In this document: positions 23,970 through 32,866 of the stretch, piece after piece
Layout of the letters: each line of letters begins with the position of its first letter
Position numbering within the stretch: the first letter of the stretch is position 1
NCBI RefSeq assembly: GCF_039531165.1
Contig: NZ_BAAAPN010000057.1
Location: 243,857-307,856, forward strand
Length of the DNA stretch: 64,000 nt
Source: Nostocoides_A vanveenii
GTDB taxonomy: Bacteria; Actinomycetota; Actinomycetes; Actinomycetales; Dermatophilaceae
Direction of reading: 5' to 3'
Notes under the pieces: generated by a model
Database searches by the model: none
What the model was told of the DNA's origin: nothing
Seen by the model: the letters and a program-made list of their open reading frames with translations, nothing else
Made by a program: the position numbers and the translations under genes

Positions 23970-24995
23970 ATGGCTGAGACCAGCCCAGGCACTGCTGCCG
24001 CCGAGTTCGCTCGGCGGCAGCACAGCCCGCTCCAGCGCATCCAGCACCTCCTGCACGGCTATCCGTACCTGAGCCCGCTGGTCATCCTGGTCCTGTCATT
24101 CATCGTCTTCACCGTCGCCAAGCCGCAGTTCGCCTCAGCCAATGCGCTCGGGATCACGGTGCAGCAGACCGCCATCGTGGCCGCTCTGGCCATCGGTCAG
24201 ACCTTGGTCATCCTCACCGCGGGCATCGACCTGTCCGTGGGCGCGATCATGGTTCTCTCGATGATGGTCATGGCCTCGCTGGCCAAGGACGGCGGGATGC
24301 CCGGCATCCTCGCCCTCCTGATCGGTGTCGGCCTGGCCACCGGTGCAGGCCTGCTCAACGGTTTGCTGGTCACGCGGCTCAACTTGCCGCCATTCATCGT
24401 CACCCTGGGCACCTTGTCGATCTTCACGGCGATCGCCCTGCTCTACTCGGGCGGCTCGAGCATCCAGAGCTCGCACCTGCCGGACATCCTCAACGTCCTC
24501 GGCAAGGGATTCTCGGTCGGTGGCTTCCGCCTCACCTGGGGCGTCGTCCTCGTCATCGTGATGTATCTGGTGATGGGCTTCGTCCTCTCCCAGACGGCGT
24601 GGGGCCGCTATGTGTATGCCGTGGGTGACGACCCCGAGTCGGCTCGCCTCGCCGGTGTGCCGTCCCGCCGGGTGTTGCTCCAGGTCTATGCGATCGCTGG
24701 GCTGATCTACGGTATCGCCGCCTGGGTGCTCATCGGCCGGGCCGGTGCGGCCACACCGAACGCGGTGACCGACGCCAACCTGCAGAGCATCACGGCCGTC
24801 GTGATCGGTGGCACCAGCCTCTTCGGTGGCCGTGGCCGGCTCGTCGGCACCTTGATCGGTGCGTTGATCGTCCAGGTCTTCGCGCGCGGTCTCTCCCAGA
24901 TGGGCGTCGACCAGCAGTGGCGCATCTTGGCCACCGGTGTCCTGGTCATCATCGCCGTCGCCATTGACCAGTGGATCCGGAAGGTGAAGGCATGA
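23970..24995 (+). CDS. frcC: Sugar ABC transporter permease (FrcC-like)
   Basis: A 341-residue BPD_transp_2 family permease with eight to ten hydrophobic spans. Typical blocks are LVILTAGIDLSVGAIMVLS, NGLLVTRLNLPPFIVTLGT and the coupling region AVGDDPESARLAGVPSRRV, which contacts the ATPase. It begins two bases after the stop of the binding-protein gene and overlaps the ATPase start by four bases, so all three are one operon. Confidence 0.9.
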   Translation: MAETSPGTAAAEFARRQHSPLQRIQHLLHGYPYLSPLVILVLSFIVFTVAKPQFASANALGITVQQTAIVAALAIGQTLVILTAGIDLSVGAIMVLSMMVMASLAKDGGMPGILALLIGVGLATGAGLLNGLLVTRLNLPPFIVTLGTLSIFTAIALLYSGGSSIQSSHLPDILNVLGKGFSVGGFRLTWGVVLVIVMYLVMGFVLSQTAWGRYVYAVGDDPESARLAGVPSRRVLLQVYAIAGLIYGIAAWVLIGRAGAATPNAVTDANLQSITAVVIGGTSLFGGRGRLVGTLIGALIVQVFARGLSQMGVDQQWRILATGVLVIIAVAIDQWIRKVKA

Positions 24996-25837
24996 GCGCC
25001 TCGACGAAGTTGCCGGTGTCGGTCGACGGGATTCCGCTGGGCAAGGAGCACATCTACGCCCAGGAGCCGATTCTCTCGGGTCGGAATCTGGTCATCACCT
25101 TCGGTCGCGTTGTCGGTCTCGACGGCGTCAACGTCGACCTCTACCCGGGCGAGGTGCTTGCGGTCATCGGCGACAACGGTGCCGGGAAGTCCACCCTGAT
25201 CAAATGTCTGACCGGGGCTTATGCCCCCGACTCGGGCGAGATCACGATGAACGGCCAGCCCGTCACCTTCAAGCGCCCGCAGGACGCCCGCGAGGCCGGG
25301 ATCGAGACGGTCTACCAGCAACTGGCCGTCATACCAGCGCTCGACATCGCCAGCAACCTCTTCCTCGCCCGTGAGGAGCGCCGCGCAGGGCCACTCGGCT
25401 CAGTGCTGCGCATGCTTGACAAGGGCGGGATGAAGAAGCGCGCCGGCGAAGCCGTTCAGAATCTCGGCATCCAGACGATCCAGAACATGGGTCAGGCGGT
25501 CGAGACGCTCTCCGGTGGTCAGCGTCAGGTCGTCGCCGTCGCCCGGGCCGCGGCATTCGGGAGCAAGGTCGTCGTGCTCGACGAGCCGACTGCCGCTCTC
25601 GGTGTCAAGGAATCCGGGATGGTTCTGAAAATGATCAAGCAGTTGCGCGACAACGGTCTGGCGGTGATCTTGATCAGCCACAACATGCCGCACGTCTGGG
25701 AGGCGGCCGACCGCATCCACATCCAGCGTCTGGGTGGGTGCGCAGGTGTCATCACTCCGCAGTCGCACGACATGGGCGAAGGCGTCGCGATCATGACCGG
25801 CGCCAAGAAGCTGACCCCGAACGACGCATCCGCCTGA
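24992..25837 (+). CDS. frcA: Sugar ABC transporter ATP-binding protein (FrcA-like)
   Basis: A 281-residue single ABC domain: Walker A GDNGAGKST near residue 60, signature LSGGQRQ, Walker B KVVVLDEPTAAL. Having one ABC domain instead of two separates it from RbsA/XylG and supports the FrcA assignment. The ATG overlaps the permease stop. An earlier in-frame GTG-like start at 24971 would extend into the permease gene and is not needed. A strong hairpin follows the stop. Confidence 0.88.
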   Translation: MSASTKLPVSVDGIPLGKEHIYAQEPILSGRNLVITFGRVVGLDGVNVDLYPGEVLAVIGDNGAGKSTLIKCLTGAYAPDSGEITMNGQPVTFKRPQDAREAGIETVYQQLAVIPALDIASNLFLAREERRAGPLGSVLRMLDKGGMKKRAGEAVQNLGIQTIQNMGQAVETLSGGQRQVVAVARAAAFGSKVVVLDEPTAALGVKESGMVLKMIKQLRDNGLAVILISHNMPHVWEAADRIHIQRLGGCAGVITPQSHDMGEGVAIMTGAKKLTPNDASA

Positions 25838-25854
25838 GGACGGTTTTCGGGGCC

Positions 25855-25889
25855 GAGGGGCCGTGGGCGAGTTTCGCCCGCGGCCCCTC
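25855..25889 (+). terminator. Hairpin terminator of the sugar importer operon
   Basis: A 16-bp stem with one G-T pair and a three-base loop begins 18 bases after the ATPase stop and precedes the convergent DUF4032 gene. It likely ends transcription from both sides. Confidence 0.75.
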
Positions 25890-25932
25890 GTCGCGTTTGC
25901 TCCCTGTTCGCGAGCCCGTATGCCGGCGTCCT

Positions 25933-27171
25933 TCAGATCGTGCCGAGGACGGGCATCTCCGTGGTGTCCACCCCGAGGATGGATTTCTCCTCGGGCTTGT
26001 TCGGGAGCACGTGCGCGACATAATCGACAGTGGCGTCTTCGATCCGGATGTCGTGTCCGGCTAGTTCGGCCATATACCACCGGTGCTCGAGGATCTCGTG
26101 AAAGAGTTCGGCCGGCTCCAGCTTGCCGCGCATCGCCGGAGGCACGGAGCGGGTGATCGGCTCGTAGATGAGACTGAGCCAGTCGTGCGCGACGAGTTCC
26201 TCGTCATCGAGTTGGCGTTCGGTGGCGGCGCGATAGGAATCGAGGTCGTTGAGCAGCCGTCGGGCCTGGCCCTCTTCGACATCGAGCCCGGTCAGGCGCA
26301 GCAGGCGCCGCGAATGGTGGCCAGCGTCGACGACCTTGGGCTGGATGGAGATCGTCGTGCCGTTGAAGTCGGTGACGATGGCCAACTCGTCGACGTCGAA
26401 GCCGATGTCGTTCAACCGTCGGATGCGGTCTTCGACCCGCCAGCGCTCGGCGGTGTCGAACTCCTCGACATCGGTCAGTTCGGCCCACAGCTCGTGATAG
26501 CGCGTCACGATCCGCTCGGAGGTCTCGATCGGGTCTTCACCGTGGAGGAGGCCGCCGGCCTCGAGGTCGAAGAGTTCACCGGCGATATTGATGCGGGCGA
26601 TCTCTAGGTCGTGTTCGCGCTGGCCGTTGGAGAGCCGTTCGCGTAGTTCGCCGGTCTCGGCGTCGACGAGGTAGGCGGCGAAGGCCCCGGCGTCGCGCAC
26701 GAAGAGGGTGTTGGACAAGGAGACGTCGCCCCACCAGAATCCGGCCAGGTGGAGTCTGACGAGCAGCACCGCGAGCGCATCGATGAGCCGGGTCGCGGTG
26801 TCCGGTCGCAGGGTTTGGCTATACAGCGCGCGGTAGGGCAGCGAAAACTGCAGGTGCCGGGTGATCAGGCAGGCATCCAGCGGCTTGCCCTTGGCGTTGA
26901 CCCGGCCCTGGACGACGGCGAAGGGTTGCACGCAGGGCATCCCGAGCCGGTTGAGGTTGCGCAGGAGGTGGTATTCGCGGATGGCGAGGTCGGCCTTGAT
27001 CTCCTTGACGGCGATGACCTTGCCCGAGAGCTTGACGAAGCGAACGACGTGCCGGGAGATGCCTCGGGGGAGGGCGGCGAGCCGCTCCTCCGGCCACTCC
27101 TCCAGGGGGAGCTGCCAGGGCAGATCCAAGAGAGCGGGATCCGGGCGGGCGGCGATGATGTCCAGGGCCAC
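25933..27171 (-). CDS. DUF4032 protein with kinase-like fold
   Basis: A 412-residue DUF4032-family protein starting at GTG (Val-Ala-Leu-Asp-Ile-Ile). The N-terminal half resembles lipopolysaccharide-kinase/protein-kinase-like folds: a lysine in KVIAVKEIKADLAIREY, then HLAGFWWGDVSLSNTLF, where GD-x-S-x-S-N stands at the catalytic-loop position, and YLVDAETGE at the DFG-like position. The C-terminal half is the DUF4032 domain. The substrate is unknown. A longer open frame to 27351 crosses repeats and was rejected as a start. Confidence 0.85.
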   Translation of the reverse strand: MALDIIAARPDPALLDLPWQLPLEEWPEERLAALPRGISRHVVRFVKLSGKVIAVKEIKADLAIREYHLLRNLNRLGMPCVQPFAVVQGRVNAKGKPLDACLITRHLQFSLPYRALYSQTLRPDTATRLIDALAVLLVRLHLAGFWWGDVSLSNTLFVRDAGAFAAYLVDAETGELRERLSNGQREHDLEIARINIAGELFDLEAGGLLHGEDPIETSERIVTRYHELWAELTDVEEFDTAERWRVEDRIRRLNDIGFDVDELAIVTDFNGTTISIQPKVVDAGHHSRRLLRLTGLDVEEGQARRLLNDLDSYRAATERQLDDEELVAHDWLSLIYEPITRSVPPAMRGKLEPAELFHEILEHRWYMAELAGHDIRIEDATVDYVAHVLPNKPEEKSILGVDTTEMPVLGTI

Positions 27172-27232
27172 GCCCCCATGCTCCCATGGGCCTTCGCCCA
27201 ACAAGAAACAAGAACTTCTGCACGACAATGCC

Positions 27233-27395
27233 CAGCCCCGCGAATCGGGACCGCGCTCTCTCGGGCGGGGGTGCTGGGAGCGATTGCGAGCCCTGGCGAG
27301 CCATCGTGACCAGCGCCCCGGCCGCGAGCGAAGCGAGCTTGGCCGGGGCACAGAAAAGCGCAGCCCCGCTAAGCGGGACCGCGCCTTTCTGGGCG
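27233..27395. repeat. Diverged direct repeat with hairpins
   Basis: Two imperfect copies of a roughly 35-base stretch that starts CAGCCCCGC and contains GGGACCGCGC lie at 27233-27267 and 27361-27395. Between them, at 27315-27349, is a separate hairpin with a perfect nine-base GCCCCGGCC stem. Together they fill most of the 248-base gap between DUF4032 and the MsmK gene. Confidence 0.6.
27354..27389 (-). terminator. Rho-independent terminator of the MsmK gene
   Basis: Reading leftward from the MsmK stop, a GC-rich stem (inner CCGCT/AGCGG pairing, outer GCGC pairing) is followed by TTTTCT on the minus strand. It lies about 30 bases after the stop codon. Confidence 0.6.
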
Positions 27396-27419
27396 AAGCC
27401 CTGGGGCGAAGCCCTGAGA

Positions 27420-28517
27420 TTAGTCGACCAGGCGAGCGCCGCTCTCGGGGTCGAAGATGTGCACGTGGCCCGGCTCCGGGGTGATGTAGAGCGTGGTGCC
27501 CTTCTCCGGGGGCTTGCGGCCGTCGGTGCGGGCGATGAAGGGCTTCTCCATGCCCTCTTCCTTGGCGACGTGGCCGGTCTGCGGGGTGCCGTAGACATAG
27601 GCGTCGGCGCCGAGTTCTTCGACGACCTCGATCGTGATCGGCAGGCCGTCACCGCTGGTGGAGACCGTGATGTCCTCGGGGCGAACGCCGACGATGACTT
27701 CCTTGCCGGCGTTGGTCAGGGCGCTGCGCGGGACCGGGATGACGGTGGAGCCGAACTTCACGCCGCCGTCGGTGACCGGCATACCGATCAGGTTCATGGC
27801 CGGGGAGCCGATGAAGCCGGCGACGAAGAGGTTGTCCGGGTGGTCGTACATCCGGCGCGGGCTGTCGATTTGCTGGAGCAGGCCGTCCTTGAGGACCGCG
27901 ACGCGGTCGCCCATCGTCATGGCCTCGGTCTGGTCGTGGGTGACGTAGACCGTGGTGACGCCGAGGCGGCGCTGCAGCGAGGCGATCTGGGTGCGGGTCT
28001 GGACGCGCAGCTTGGCGTCGAGGTTCGACAGCGGCTCGTCCATGAGGAAGACCTGCGGGGACCGCACGATGGCGCGACCCATGGCGACGCGCTGACGCTG
28101 GCCACCGGAGAGGGCCTTCGGCTTGCGCTCGAGGTACTGGGTCAGGTCGAGGATCTTGGCCGCTTCCTTGACGCGGGTGTCGATCTCGGACTTGTTGACG
28201 CCGGCGATCTTCAGGGCGAAGCCCATGTTGTCGGCGACGGACATGTGCGGGTAGAGCGCGTAGTTCTGGAAGACCATCGCCACGTCGCGGTCCTTGGGCG
28301 AGAGGTTGGTGACATCGCGGTCACCGATCCAGATCTTGCCGCCGTTGACCTCTTCGAGGCCAGCCAGCATGCGCAGGCTGGTGGACTTGCCACAGCCGGA
28401 GGGGCCGACGAGGACGAGGAATTCGCCGTCCGCGATGTCGATGTTGAGCTTGTCGACCGAGGGACGCGTGGCGCCGGGGTAGACCCGGGTTGCCTCATCG
28501 AACTTCACTGTTGCCAT
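27420..28517 (-). CDS. msmK: Carbohydrate ABC transporter ATPase (MsmK/UgpC/MalK type)
   Basis: A 365-residue ATPase: Walker A GPSGCGKST near residue 40, Q-loop FQNYALYPHM, signature LSGGQRQR, Walker B VFLMDEPLSNLD, and a C-terminal OB-type regulatory domain of about 120 residues (VGVRPEDI). MsmK-type ATPases energise several CUT1 sugar importers. It is divergent from malE, and the malEFG operon contains no ATPase of its own, so this protein is the obvious partner for it and maybe for others. The transcript is closed by the terminator at 27354-27389. Confidence 0.93.
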   Translation of the reverse strand: MATVKFDEATRVYPGATRPSVDKLNIDIADGEFLVLVGPSGCGKSTSLRMLAGLEEVNGGKIWIGDRDVTNLSPKDRDVAMVFQNYALYPHMSVADNMGFALKIAGVNKSEIDTRVKEAAKILDLTQYLERKPKALSGGQRQRVAMGRAIVRSPQVFLMDEPLSNLDAKLRVQTRTQIASLQRRLGVTTVYVTHDQTEAMTMGDRVAVLKDGLLQQIDSPRRMYDHPDNLFVAGFIGSPAMNLIGMPVTDGGVKFGSTVIPVPRSALTNAGKEVIVGVRPEDITVSTSGDGLPITIEVVEELGADAYVYGTPQTGHVAKEEGMEKPFIARTDGRKPPEKGTTLYITPEPGHVHIFDPESGARLVD

Positions 28518-28713
28518 GGGGCATTGACTCCTTCACCGGCAGGAACGTGCCGGACGATCCGTTGTAAAGGTGGAACGTCACGGGTCATCGGTGTCCCGTG
28601 CGCCTCTAGTGTGCCCGATGGACCCCCTGTTGCGCCAGTGTTTGCCCGTTCAAATCCCGACGGGCGGCAAAGGACGGACGAGCAGGGCACAGACCGTTAT
28701 CGTTTCGAGACTT

Positions 28714-28775
28714 CTTGCGTAACCATTGAAAGATCTTGCGGAAGGGTTGAGAGCCCTTGCACGTGCTGGTACAGT
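28714..28775 (+). promoter_or_regulatory. malE promoter with three phased CTTGC elements
   Basis: TTGAGA (28747-28752) and TACAGT (28770-28775) are 17 bases apart and form a good promoter ending about 58 bases before malE. The pentamer CTTGC recurs at 28714, 28735 and 28756, exactly 21 bases apart, so all lie on one face of the helix; the last one is between -35 and -10. Half-sites of this CTTGC/GCAAG kind are known in Streptomyces MalR operators. The rest of the 315-base msmK-malE gap (28518-28832) showed nothing else clear. Confidence 0.5.
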
Positions 28776-28832
28776 CTCCCTCACTCGTCAGGGAAGCATC
28801 GTGGCTCCCTGCGCCCTAAGTATGGAGAATCA

Positions 28833-30182
28833 ATGCACAAGCGTGCGTTCGGTGCGGCTGCCCTGACCAGTGTTGCCGCTCTCACCCTGGCTGCCTGCGG
28901 CAACGGCGGCAACTCGTCGACCAGCGCGACCACGGGGAGCAGCGCCACCACGTCGGCCTCCGCCAGCACCTCGGCCAGCGCTTCGGCCTCCGAGACCGCG
29001 GCCGCTCCGGCCGAGGTCGACGCCAAGAACCCCTCCCGTGCGGACGCCGACCTGGTCATCTGGGCCGACGCCGACCGCGCGCCGATCCTGACCAAGTACG
29101 CCCAGCAGTTCGCTGCCGACAATGGCGTGACCGTGGCCGTGCAGATCGCGACCGAGACTCGCAAGCAGTTCGGTGACGCCACCAAGGTCGGCAAGGGCCC
29201 GGACATCGTCGTCGGCGCCCACGACTGGCTCGGTGAGCTCGTCCAGAACGGCACCGTCGCTCCCATCCAGCTCGACGACGCGACCGCCGCCAAGTTCGCC
29301 CCGGCCGCGATGGCCGCGAGCAAGTTCAACGGCCAGAACTATGGCGTGCCCTTCTCGGTGGAGAGCATCGCCCTGGTCCGCAACACCGACATGGTCCCGG
29401 ATGCCCCGGCGACCCTGGACGACCTGCTCAAGGCCGCCAAGGCCGCGCAGACCAAGGACAAGAAGATCACCACCCTCCTCGACCAGTCGGTCGGCAAGAC
29501 GGGTAACGCCTACTACACCTACCCGTGGCTCTCGGCCTTCGGTGGCGGCATCTTTGCCGTCAAGGACAATGGCGACTACGACGCCAGCAAGGTCATCGTC
29601 AACAGCGCCGATTCCATCAAGGGTGCGACCGTCCTCGCGCAGATGGGCAAGGACAAGGTCCTCTCCACCAATGTCGGCGACGACAACGCCGAAGGCATCT
29701 TCACCAGCGGCAAGGCGCCCTTCTTCATCACCGGCCCCTGGTCGATCCCGAACGTCAAGAAGGCCGGCATCAACTACGGCATCTCCAGCCTGCCCTCGCT
29801 GCCCGGTGGCAAGGCGATGCAGCCCTTCCTCGGCGTGCAGCTCTTCTATGTCTCGGCGAAGGCCAAGAACGCCTCGCTGGCTCAGGACTTCGTGACGACC
29901 TACGTCCCGACCAAGGAGTTCCAGCTCGCGATCTTCGCCGCCGGCGGTCGTCCGCCGGCACTGACCGAGGCGTATGACGAGGTCGCGGCTTCTGACCCCG
30001 AGGTCAAGGCGTGGTACGAGGCGGGCAAGGACGGCAAGCCGATGCCGAACATCCCCGCCATGAACTCCGTGTGGGGCCCGCTGGGCCAGGCCGCTGCCGA
30101 CGTCATCTCCGGCAAGGCCGAGCCGAAGGCGCGCTTCGACGCCGCGCAGAAGGAGATCGTCAAGGCCATCGCGGGTTCCTGA
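28833..30182 (+). CDS. malE: Maltose/maltodextrin-binding lipoprotein
   Basis: A 449-residue family-1 solute-binding protein: signal peptide, lipobox ending LTLAACGN, a long Ser/Thr/Ala linker, then the binding fold starting ADLVIWADADRAPILTKYAQQ. FITGPWSIPNVKKAGINYG and a KA-rich C-terminus (ARFDAAQKEIVKAI) are MalE-like. It captures maltose or maltodextrins outside the membrane for MalF/MalG. The ATG at 28833 follows GGAG; the open frame upstream is antisense to msmK and is not coding. A hairpin separates it from malF. Confidence 0.92.
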   Translation: MHKRAFGAAALTSVAALTLAACGNGGNSSTSATTGSSATTSASASTSASASASETAAAPAEVDAKNPSRADADLVIWADADRAPILTKYAQQFAADNGVTVAVQIATETRKQFGDATKVGKGPDIVVGAHDWLGELVQNGTVAPIQLDDATAAKFAPAAMAASKFNGQNYGVPFSVESIALVRNTDMVPDAPATLDDLLKAAKAAQTKDKKITTLLDQSVGKTGNAYYTYPWLSAFGGGIFAVKDNGDYDASKVIVNSADSIKGATVLAQMGKDKVLSTNVGDDNAEGIFTSGKAPFFITGPWSIPNVKKAGINYGISSLPSLPGGKAMQPFLGVQLFYVSAKAKNASLAQDFVTTYVPTKEFQLAIFAAGGRPPALTEAYDEVAASDPEVKAWYEAGKDGKPMPNIPAMNSVWGPLGQAAADVISGKAEPKARFDAAQKEIVKAIAGS

Positions 30183-30190
30183 TCCCGCAG

Positions 30191-30225
30191 CGGTGGCCCC
30201 CGGCAATAGCCGCCGGGGGCCACCG
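30191..30225 (+). terminator. Hairpin between malE and malF
   Basis: A perfect 14-bp stem (CGGTGGCCCCCGGC and complement) with a seven-base loop starts eight bases after the malE stop. As an intra-operon hairpin it would be expected to attenuate transcription or protect malE mRNA, giving more binding protein than permease. Confidence 0.65.
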
Positions 30226-30345
30226 TGCACAACTTCGCGCCTGACAGGGCGCGCCGCCCCCTAAGAAAATCGTGGGCCAGGCACCGTCGCCATTCTGGGC
30301 TCGGGCTGCCAGTGTCCCTCTTGCATTCAGCCCGGGAGTCGAAGA

Positions 30346-31950
30346 ATGGCCGTTGTCCCCAGCACAAACGAGTTCCGTGTCCGCAAGGACACCACCCCTC
30401 TCTATGCCCACATCCTCAAGTGGGGCCTGCTCGCCCTCGCGACCCTCGCGGCCTTGTATGTCGTGCAGAAGTTGATCGCTCAAGGCTCCTGGTTCGGGGT
30501 GGTCATCACCGCCTTCATCCTCACGTGCATCCTCGCGGTCTATGCGACACGCCGGGCCGTGCCAATGAAGTACCTCTTACCGGGCCTGGTCCTGCTGGTC
30601 ACCCTGCAGATCTGGCCGATCGTCTACACCGTCGCCACCGCCTTCACCAACTACGGCCAGGGCCACGTGCTGTCCAAGGACGAGGCGACGACGCAATCCA
30701 TCGCGCAGTCCGTCCAGCAGGTCGCCGGCAGCCCGCGCTACAAGCTGTCGATCGCTGTCCCCGAAGGGGCGGATCCGATGACCGGCGACCTCAACTTCCT
30801 GTTGATCGACCCGGACGGCAAGTACCTCGTCGGCAACAAGGACGGTGTCAAGGACCTGGCCACCGACGGGGTCGCCATCGGTGACAAGCCCCCGATGACC
30901 GGCCTGATCGCGACGGCCCCCGGCTACACGATCCTGACCCCCAAGCAGGTCAACGATCGCAACAAGACCAACGCTGACGAGGTGACCAACTTCGCGGTGC
31001 CTGTCTCCAAGGAGGCCGGGATCAAGGCGCTGGGCACCAAGCAGGCCTTCCAGGGCGAGCCCACCCTCGTCTACGACGCCAAGGCCGACACGCTAACCGA
31101 CGCGAAGGCCGGCAAGGTCTACGTCCCCAAGAACGCCTACTGGACGGCTGAGGACGGCTCGGGCACATTGCCCACCGGGTGGAAGCAGAATGTCGGGTTC
31201 AAGAACTTCAAGGACCTGCTGACCAACGAGACCATCCGCGCGGGGTTCTTCAAGATCTTCATCTGGAATGTCGCCTTCGCGGCGATCTCGGTGCTGTCAA
31301 CCTTCTTCCTCGGCATGCTCCTGGCCTTGCTCTTCAATGACGACAAGCTCAAGGGCAAGGGCTTCTACCGCTCGCTGTTGATCCTCCCGTATGCCATCCC
31401 CGGCTTCGTCACCTCACTGGTCTGGGCGTCGATGTTCAACCAGGACTTCGGCCTGATCAACAGCCTGACGCACCTTCACATCGACTGGCTCGGCAACGCC
31501 TGGTGGGCCAAGGTCGCGATTTTGCTGACCAACTTGTGGCTGGGCTTCCCCTATATGTTCCTCGTCTGCACCGGCGCGCTGCAGTCGATCCCGGGTGATG
31601 TCCGCGAGGCCGCGAAGATCGACGGTGCCAGCCCCTTCCGGACGCTTCGCTCGATCATCATGCCGCTGCTGCTGGTCGCCGTCGGCCCGCTGCTGATCGC
31701 GTCCTTCGCCTTCAACTTCAACAACTTCACGTTGATCTATCTGCTGACCAAGGGTGGGCCTTTCGAGGCCGCGGACACCAGCATCGGCTCGACAGACCTG
31801 CTGATCACGTACGCCTTCCGGTTGGCGTTCTCCGGCGCCAGCCCCAACATCGGCCTGGCCTCCGCCGTCTGTATCTTCATCTTCTTCATCGTGGCGGCGA
31901 TGAGCTACAGCGGCTTCGCCCGCACCAAGTCCCTGGAAGAGGTGAACTGA
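30346..31950 (+). CDS. malF: Maltose ABC transporter permease MalF
   Basis: A 534-residue permease. The N-terminal membrane segments (WGLLALATLAALYVV, GVVITAFILTCILAVYA, YLLPGLVLLVTLQIWPIVYTV) are followed by a large extracellular loop of about 170 residues, the MalF P2 loop that touches MalE, and then the BPD_transp_1 core with the coupling motif VREAAKIDGASPFRTLRSI. It is typical in length for MalF proteins with P2. It is followed immediately by malG. Confidence 0.94.
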   Translation: MAVVPSTNEFRVRKDTTPLYAHILKWGLLALATLAALYVVQKLIAQGSWFGVVITAFILTCILAVYATRRAVPMKYLLPGLVLLVTLQIWPIVYTVATAFTNYGQGHVLSKDEATTQSIAQSVQQVAGSPRYKLSIAVPEGADPMTGDLNFLLIDPDGKYLVGNKDGVKDLATDGVAIGDKPPMTGLIATAPGYTILTPKQVNDRNKTNADEVTNFAVPVSKEAGIKALGTKQAFQGEPTLVYDAKADTLTDAKAGKVYVPKNAYWTAEDGSGTLPTGWKQNVGFKNFKDLLTNETIRAGFFKIFIWNVAFAAISVLSTFFLGMLLALLFNDDKLKGKGFYRSLLILPYAIPGFVTSLVWASMFNQDFGLINSLTHLHIDWLGNAWWAKVAILLTNLWLGFPYMFLVCTGALQSIPGDVREAAKIDGASPFRTLRSIIMPLLLVAVGPLLIASFAFNFNNFTLIYLLTKGGPFEAADTSIGSTDLLITYAFRLAFSGASPNIGLASAVCIFIFFIVAAMSYSGFARTKSLEEVN

Positions 31951-31951
31951 T

Positions 31952-32866
31952 TTGTCGAGCATCGACGCAACGACCGTCGCCGTTCCCGAGGCGCACGCCA
32001 CGACCAGCCGCGCGCCCCGTAAGAGCGGTTCGGGCGGCTGGTGGCGCCACCTCATCGGCGTCCTGGCGCTGATCTGGGCGCTCTTCCCGATCGTCTTCCT
32101 GATCTCCTCCGCGCTTAATCCGTCGGGGTCGTTGGACACCAGTTCGCTGATCCCCAAGTCCATCTCCGGCGCCAACTTTGACACCCTGTTCAGCGACGCC
32201 TCCCGGCCGTATGCCAGCTGGTACAAGAACTCGATGATCATCAGCACCGTCGGTGCGCTCGGATCGGTCTTCATCGGCGCGTGTGCGGCCTACGCCTTCT
32301 CCCGGCTGCGGTTCACCGGCCGGAGGCCTGGCCTGTTGGGTCTGCTGCTGTTGCAGATGTTCCCGGCGATGCTGACCTTCCCCGCGCTCTACCTGACCTT
32401 CGCCAAGCTCGGTGACGTCATCCCGGCCCTGGGACTGAACTCGATCTGGGCATTGACCCTGTGTTACCTCGGCGGCGCGATGGGCGCCAATGTGTGGCTG
32501 CTCAAGGGCTACTTCGACACCGTGCCCAAGGAACTGGACGAGGCGGCCAAGGTCGACGGGGCCAGCCACGCGCGGATCTTCTTCACGATGACCCTGCGCC
32601 TGGTCATGCCGATTCTGGTCACCGTCTTCATGCTCAGCTTCGTCGGCCTCTTCAGCGAGTTCCTCCTGGCGAGCATCTTCTTGCAGGATGTCGACAGCCA
32701 GACCCTCGGCGTCGGCCTCTACAGCATGACGATCGGCAACGAAAAGAACCGGCTCTTCGGTCAGTTCGCGGCTGGCGCCGTGCTCGCGTCGCTGCCCGTG
32801 GTGCTTCTCTACCTCGGCTTCCAGAAGTACCTCGTCGGCGGGATGACGCAGGGTTCGGTGAAGTGA
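31952..32866 (+). CDS. malG: Maltose ABC transporter permease MalG
   Basis: A 304-residue permease with six spans and the coupling motif LDEAAKVDGASHARIFFTM. The C-terminus ends QKYLVGGMTQGSVK, which is the MalG tail that reaches into the ATPase dimer. The start is TTG at 31952, one base after the malF stop. The stop overlaps the GTG of the glycoside hydrolase gene, so the operon continues. Confidence 0.93.
   Translation: MSSIDATTVAVPEAHATTSRAPRKSGSGGWWRHLIGVLALIWALFPIVFLISSALNPSGSLDTSSLIPKSISGANFDTLFSDASRPYASWYKNSMIISTVGALGSVFIGACAAYAFSRLRFTGRRPGLLGLLLLQMFPAMLTFPALYLTFAKLGDVIPALGLNSIWALTLCYLGGAMGANVWLLKGYFDTVPKELDEAAKVDGASHARIFFTMTLRLVMPILVTVFMLSFVGLFSEFLLASIFLQDVDSQTLGVGLYSMTIGNEKNRLFGQFAAGAVLASLPVVLLYLGFQKYLVGGMTQGSVK

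Noticed and set aside
27186..28832. N-terminal 550 codons of a 998-codon plus-strand frame that includes malE
   Set aside because: This part is antisense to msmK and runs through the promoter region; malE starts at 28833 with its own signal peptide.
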